Shown piece after piece: positions 1 to 7,000 of a stretch of DNA of 8,206 nt. A model generated the notes under the pieces. That model did not search any database, was not told the origin of the DNA, and worked only from the letters and a program-made list of their open reading frames with translations. Position numbers and translations under genes: made by a program. The stretch is from Candidatus Peregrinibacteria bacterium (GTDB taxonomy: Bacteria > Patescibacteriota > Gracilibacteria > UBA1369 > LOWO2-01-FULL-3), in NCBI GenBank assembly GCA_014728975.1, contig WJKQ01000148.1, positions 1 to 8,206 of the forward strand. Reading direction: 5' to 3'. Each line of letters starts with the position of its first letter. The stretch's first letter is position 1.

Positions 1-1059
1 AATTCGCCTTTTGAAAGCGATGTAACTCTGGACGTAAATATAGAAAGTTATGAAGATAAATTGATTTCCAGCATGATTATTCATGACGAACCGACTTCAT
101 ATACCATTATGGAACAATTGAAATCCATGGGGACTTTAAGTCTCCCCATTGACGATCCGAGATATGTAGTATTTCAATCGGCTCCAGTTCCTCTCCCCAA
201 TTATCCCGCCCCACAACCGATAAATGAAAACATCGATGTAGATGAGATTTTAGAAAATTTAAATCTTGCACAATATTATTTTCCGGGAAAAATTCAAAAG
301 ATTGAATACCCAAATCTGTTCCAAACTGATAATTTCGCCCAGTTGGAAGCTGATTTATCTTCTTTAGCAAATAAACTGGCGTTAATGCCAAAGAGTTTCA
401 GGGTGTTTGGGGAAGACGCGGCTCCGGGTGATTATTCCGTTCTGGATATTAGAAATGAGATTTTAAATAATTATCTTTTACCCACTGTAAACGGTCTGGC
501 CGATCATCCCAATGATTTTGATCTTGAAATTGCCGCAACGGAAAAAATATACGATGCTCTTGAATGGCTGAATTTTAATATAGATCAAAAACATGAATAC
601 GTTCTGAAAAATTATTTAAACGGCAGTAAAAACGCTTTTGCCGGTGATGCTACGTTAGTTCCCTCATACAGCGGTTACGAAACATCTTTCGGATATGAAG
701 CCGCTTATCTCGTACTTGATGGGGACGGTTATTCCTTTAATATGAGCTTTAATAAAGATCTCCCCGAAGAAACAAATGAAGCTTTTGATCCTCTTGCACC
801 ATATCGTGAAGAAGGAGAAGAGCCGGAATTTGCCGTCGATGAATTTGCAATGGAAGAGGAGGAAGCTGAACAGGAGGAAGGAAACGGATTAAAATTTGTG
901 GATCTTGATCAATTTTTAAAGGAATTGAATGAATTTATAAATTATTTTTCAACAACTCCGGATTTTCAGGACGTCTGTGTCTTCGCGGATTGGGCTAAGA
1001 AACAAAACAAAAAAGAAAAAGAAGGAATAGAAGTCAAGGAGGAAAATATTGCAAAAAGT
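1..1059 (+). other. Unrecognised N-terminal part of the fragment (residues 1-353)
   Basis: I do not recognise a family here. The part looks folded and mixed alpha/beta. It contains a short Pro-rich stretch at residues 62-73, probable helices around 146-160 and 173-206, and a beta-like stretch around 225-255 with a DGDG turn (residues 240-243). A short acidic linker follows at 269-293 (EEGEEP, then a run of Glu). A probable helix lies at 301-320, and a Lys/Glu-rich linker at 333-352 leads into the first Ig-like domain. The single cysteine in the first 1,400 residues is C326. The true N-terminus lies upstream, so this could be the end of a larger domain. Confidence 0.5.
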
Positions 1060-4000
1060 CAGCAATCTCTTGAACTTGATCCCGGCACTATAAATATAAG
1101 TTTGGAAAAAGATGTAATTAAAGCAGACGGCATTGATCAGTTCTCTGTGAAGGTTTTGGGAAATACTTTTGCAAATGATCTTGTCAGTCTTGAAATCGAT
1201 CAAAGTGAAATTAATCCGGTTATTGATTTTTATGACAGTAATTCAAAATCACTTTCGGATGGAGAAGCAAAATTTAAATTCATTTCAACAGGAAATGTCG
1301 GTACGGCTTTTATTTCGGCAGAAACCGATTCCGGAATTACTTCAAATACTGTTTCAGTAAAATCTGTCGGAACAGGTATTGATTTTGTAAGCTACACATA
1401 TTTTAAGCCTGAAGGAATGGAAGAACTTGAGGCGGCAATTGAAAAACAGGAAGAATTGGAAGGTTTGGAAGAGGAGGAAGTGGAAGAAGAATTGGAAGGT
1501 TTGGAAGAGGAAGGAATGGAAGAAGAATTGGAAGGTATGGAAGAGGAAGGAGTGGTGGTTTCAGAAGAAGAAGCTGTTGAAGAAATTGAAGAACCTCCGG
1601 AAATTATGGAAGAAATTAGTGAAGAAGAGGAAGAATTTATTGTCCGGGAGGTAAAAAAGGAAATTCTGGAAAAAGAACTGGAAGGTGCTCTTTCTGATAT
1701 TTCAGAAGAGGAAGCTGAGGGCATTCCGTCAGTCGAAAAGGAGCCCGGAGCCGGAGAAGAAGAGGTTGTTGAAGTTGAGGAGGTTCTGGAGGAAGCCGAA
1801 GAAGAGACAGAGGAGCCCGATATTACCGTTCTCACTTCTGAACCGGTCGTAGAGGAAACTGAAGAGAAAATTGAAGAAGAGAAAGAGACTGTAGAAGAAC
1901 CTGTAGAAGAGATTGAGGAGATTGAAGCTGAAGAAATAGAGGAAATCGAGGAAAGTTTTGAAGAATGGGAGGAATATTTTTTATTAAAGGATTATTATAA
2001 TAAATTTATAGATTCCGGTTTGTCCTATCTTTTTGATTCAAGGCTTGTCGCCGAGGTTATTTCCGACAGAATGATCGCTTATTTACCCGAAAGTGAAAAT
2101 CCTTTTATCGAAGCTTCGGAAAATGAGGATTCAAAATATATTCTTACTACAAGTGATGAAATGACCGCAGACGGAGAGTCTTTAATGATGCTGAATGTTT
2201 CTATATCGGATGAAAATGGACTGCTCGAAACTGACAAAAAACATACCGTGAAATTTAGAGCAGAACCCGATTTGGTAACTTTTGAAAATGGAAATATTGT
2301 TGAAACTGAAAATGGAGTTGCCACCGTATATCTGAGAGCAGGTACAGTGGCAGGTCCGTTTACAGTTTATGCCGAAGTGCTTGACGCAAACGGTGAGCCC
2401 GATACAAATTATCCTACTGATTCCGGTACAGAACTTTATTTATCATCAGGAGAAATAACAGATATAGATATCAAATCCGATTCTTATGTTCTTCTTGCAA
2501 ACAATCAGTCAAAAACCAATCTTAATTTTACTTTGAAAGATAAATTTGGAAACATCGCAAATGATTCATTCGCACAAATTGCTTTATTTATCGGTGACGG
2601 AAATAAAGCTTATTTTGATGAAGCTGCGGATTCAAACAACCAAATTTTGGGAACACAGCTGTCCACTATAGAAGGGCATGCGGACGTTGATCTGTATTCA
2701 AACGACGAAGCAGGAGAGATAAATATAATCGCGTTATTGCTTGATTATGAACTTGAAGAAGAATTTATCGAAGCGGGCAAAAACTGGGAGGAAATAAATT
2801 TTTCCGAATATACCGGAAATTCAAAAACTTTTAAAATTCTGGATGACGTATCACTTGAGATTATTCCTGATGCACTTTCGATTCCCGCGGATGGAGATTC
2901 TACAATTTCAATCCGAACCGAATTAAGAAGCGACGGCAAAACAGTAGAGGGATACAATGGCCCCATTAATTTTTCTATTCTTAATGATAATTTGGGTAAT
3001 TTTGTCTCTTTACCTCCCGAAAAAATGGTAAATGGTGTTCTGCATGAGGCAAATGTTAAATTCAGGTCTTCCACTCTCGCAGGGGAACCTGAAATATTGA
3101 TAGAAGTTCCGGGTTTTGTTTCTGAAAATTTAAATTTAAAAACTTTGCCGGGTGAGCCTGTAGAGATCGAGCTTTCCTCCTCCGCAGATACAATTTATTC
3201 TGATGGAATTGAAGAAGTTGTCCTTAAAGCAAGGCTGCTTGATAAATATGAAAATCTTGCAGACACAAACAATAATACGGTCGTTTCCTTTTCTACAACC
3301 GACGCAACCGAAGGATTTATTGAATTTACCGGCGCGCAAAACGCGCTTTCGCTGGACGGAATTGCCGCAACAACAATCACCGGCGGTGATATTTCAGGAG
3401 AGGCCAATATTATTGCGGATTCTGAAGGAGTGGAAGCAGATTCGATTTCTTTAAATATAACAAAACATATCAGTGTAATTAATGAAGAAATAGAAGAATT
3501 TTCACCGCGCGCACTTTATATTTCTCTTTTGGGAGGTAATTTTGGGACTTTGTCAGTTGAAAATAATTTATCCCAGGCTTTGCTTCACAGCGGACAGGTA
3601 CAGGCTGTTAGCAGTGTTACCGCCACTCCAAACGAGAATAAAAGACTTTTCGGTGTGGACGGTTACGGAAAAATCGACATTTTGTCCGATACCGTAGAGA
3701 TGAAGGCTATCCCAGCGACTGGTTCCTTTCCTTATCAAAAAATTGTTTTTTCTGATTATGTAGCCGATGAAGAATTGGCTTCTGTATTTATTGTCCCCAA
3801 AGAAAGTGAACTTATTCTTGTTGATGAGGAGACGCAGAATTTTAATAATGAAGGTATTTATGTGGAAAGGATATCCGAAGTCGATGAAGATATAAAATTC
3901 AATAAAAAAGAGGATGGTATTTTTATCGATAAATCAGGTGAAACAAAGGTAAAAATTGATAATTTCGGAAGAATTTATATCAATGATCCGCTTCTTGAAA

Positions 4001-7000
4001 TGAAAGTTCCCGAGGAAGAGGATAATATTATGACTGATAATTTTTCATTTATTATATATGACCGCGGTGAGGTGCTCGCGCATATTTATTATAATCAGGA
4101 TTTTACGAATTTGAACGGTGAAGCGCAAAACGTTATTAATATATCTTACGATAGTGATTTGAGCGCTTATTATCCGGGTATATATCTTAAATTAAACACT
4201 CCATCGAAAAAATATGATGTAGTTTCGTGTTTCTCAAGGGCTTCCACTGAAGAGCCGATGGGGTTTTACATGGTGGATACTGAAAATGAAATAGACCCAG
4301 TGCATGCTCCCGGTTTTTCATTTGATTCTCTGGAGGACGCGAAAAATAACTTTGGGCTTGGTTTTAGAGGCAATAATAAGCACATGCTTCTGTTTTCCGG
4401 TGGTAATTCCGTTGGAGAATCTCATATTCCTTACGCTACAGATGCCGGAATTATTTACGGAGACCCTACAATTAGATTGGAAATTGACGGAATTGTGGGA
4501 CTTGTCAGCGAGCTTTCCGGATATTCAAAAGATATCGGAAGATCGTTATTTTCCGGAAAGGAAGAAATTCTCGAAATAATTAATTTTGATTATAATGGTG
4601 ACGGGATGGACGATATTCTTCTTGCTTATGAAGATGGTCTTGTCCGTCTGCTTGAGAACGAAATCAGTAATCGGCGTTTTAATGATAGAGGATATATTTT
4701 GAATGTTGACGGCGGAATTTACAGTACGGCAAAAATTGATGTAAATAATGATGGATACGATGATCTTATAGTTGGTTCGAAAGAATCTTGTCTTGAAGGA
4801 GAAGTTTCAGTTTCTCTTTATACAAATAACGGTGGTAATTTTGAACGGGAAACTTTGGCTCTGGATATCAGCGGCAAGGTTTTTGAGATGAAATCAACAG
4901 ATATGAATCAGGATGGATGCGACGATCTTGTCCTTAGTGATTCAGCGGGAAACGTGAGAGTTTTTTATAATCAAAATGATGGAGATGTATGTACCGGTCT
5001 TGAGAAAAATTTTGGAAACACCTTTAATTTTGGTTTTTCAATTAACGGGGAAATCAATTCTTCAAATAATCTTTATATAAATTATGTCGGAATGGAGCAG
5101 TTGTATGAAGGATCCGCCGGTTTAAATTATGAAGATTCCAACGCGGATAAATTTATTTCTTTTGTCCTGGAGAGTGATCAGGCGCCTGAAAGCGGGGAAG
5201 AAGGCGCGGAATTTGCAGAATCCGCTACAGAAATGCAGGAATCTCTTTTAGCAAATGAAAATATTGCCACAAAAGATATTCCTCCCCAGACATATCCGAA
5301 AGAATATAATTTTATTCACATTGGTGAGGATCCACGTTTCGGTATAAATTCGACAAAATTCGGGATTGATGAAAATGGAGGAAACGTTGATATCGGAGAT
5401 AAAATAAATTATGTAATCACTCTGGAAAATTCCGGAGCTTATGTAAATAATCTTATTCTTTCAGACCTTACCCCTGTTACTATGACGTTGGATACCGAAA
5501 GTCTGGAGTGTCTGGATGCAAATTGTGAAGATGATCTGCAGTGGGAAGAAACAGATAATTCCGTACGCTCTCATGTTATAAAAAACATTACGGTTCCAGC
5601 GAACGGAAAGCGGACTATTAAGTATACAATGACTGTTGAAAGTGTTCCCGAGGTGCGTTTTGATGTCGGTAATTTTATAGACGATGAAGGTACAATCCAA
5701 TATCCGGATATTTTAGTTAAACCGGAATTTAATCCGGAAGGAGTTTTGACCTATTTATATTCAACCGGTTTAAACGCGAAAGGTTACAGCATTCTAAATA
5801 AACAGCAGGAGGTAAGTGAAGGAAGTGATGCTCTTGATGATGATTATGAAAATCAGTTTAAAGAAAACAGTCTTCCTGATTTTGGCGTGCTTTTTGAGAG
5901 TATTAATATGATTAAAAATATCGTGCCCGGGGAAGAGGATGAATTTGAGGTGCCTTCAGAACTGGAGAAGCAGACAAGCGCGCTTGTTTCATCCCAGGCC
6001 GAGGATCAGGATTATGACGGTATTCCGGATTCATGGGGCGGAAAAAAAGATCTTTCTTATGCCAGTGCCGCCAATGCTCTTGCTGATGAAATAGAAAATG
6101 TAACTTCCTTGCTAAGATGTTCGGGTGGAGGCTGTCTGCCTATTCCATATAATTACGCCTTTTTGGCTCCAAATGATGCAATCCCCGGAATTGCGGCTTT
6201 TGCTCTGGGTACTCCAAATCCTCCGTATTTTGGATTTATGCTGCCTTCAACTATCCCATCTAATTTCAGGCTTTATACAATGCCTACTTTAACGATGGGT
6301 GTCGGAACAGGTATTTGTGCAGGTCCGAGTACAGGCCATACTTCACCTTGTTTTGCCTTTGCGATCCCAATGCAGGCTATCGGCGCGTGTCCGAATTTCC
6401 TGGGTCCTATAAATGACGCGATTGCTGCCGCAAAAGATTCCACAAGCGATCCCGATATTGGGATGACAACAGTCGTTTCGGACGGTCAGGGATCTACCGG
6501 GACCGAGGCTGTCAGCGGAGATTTTGCTTATTCTGATCCGGACTCTCCTATTTCTGCCGCGGGATCCGTGAATATACGCATTCCTGGATTTCCAAGTGTA
6601 ATTACCAACTGGATCGATAAACAGACCGACGAAATTTACAATAAACTTTTGGATCTGCCGGATTTTTACTTTATTTATCCGGATGTAAAAACACTTATTT
6701 CCGAAAACGCCATTGCAAATACAAATTTCAGTGAAATAAAAAATCTGCATGATTTTATGAGCGCTGTAAACAGTCTTCCTTTGATTCAGATAGTGGGAAA
6801 AGAAGTATTGATTAAAGTTCCGGCTATTTCTCAAGCAGAGCTGATAAAATGGAAGAGGCAGGCTCAGGCATGGATAAGATATGAAGAAGAACAACTTGAT
6901 CGACTGGTTGAGTATTGGTCTTGTGATGAAAATGAACATAGAAGAACTCTATGCGACAAAGTAATGCTTGATACAAACGAGCTTATTCAGTCTGTGAAGA

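Noticed and set aside
107..391. Antisense ORF of 94 codons
   Set aside because: Shadow of the main gene; no domain and no independent ribosome binding site or promoter is apparent.
1036..1042. Strong Shine-Dalgarno-like AAGGAGG inside the gene
   Set aside because: It encodes Lys-Glu-Glu in frame in a Lys/Glu-rich linker, and no suitable ATG, GTG or TTG start follows at normal spacing. Similar AGGAGG strings elsewhere also fall in Glu codons.
1427..1654. Same-strand Lys/Trp-rich ORF in another frame
   Set aside because: A frame-shifted reading of the purine-rich Glu codons; the composition is an artefact of the repeats.
1392..1835. Antisense Ser-rich ORF of 147 codons
   Set aside because: The serine runs are simply the complement of GAA/GAG-rich codons of the acidic segment; stop codons are rare there because of the purine bias.
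4304..4579. Same-strand ORF of 91 codons in another frame
   Set aside because: Overlaps the main frame just before the FG-GAP repeats; its translation shows no recognisable motif, and the main frame is clearly the coding one.
6040..6048. Poly-A run (GGAAAAAAAGAT) as a programmed frameshift site
   Set aside because: The zero frame continues open for more than 2,000 bases and keeps recognisable protein character on both sides, so no shift is needed.
6343..6939. Antisense ORF of 198 codons
   Set aside because: Lies wholly opposite the main coding frame; its translation has no recognisable domain, is rich in Ile, Phe, Cys and Arg as expected of reverse-complemented coding DNA, and the sense strand shows a continuous conserved-looking protein there.
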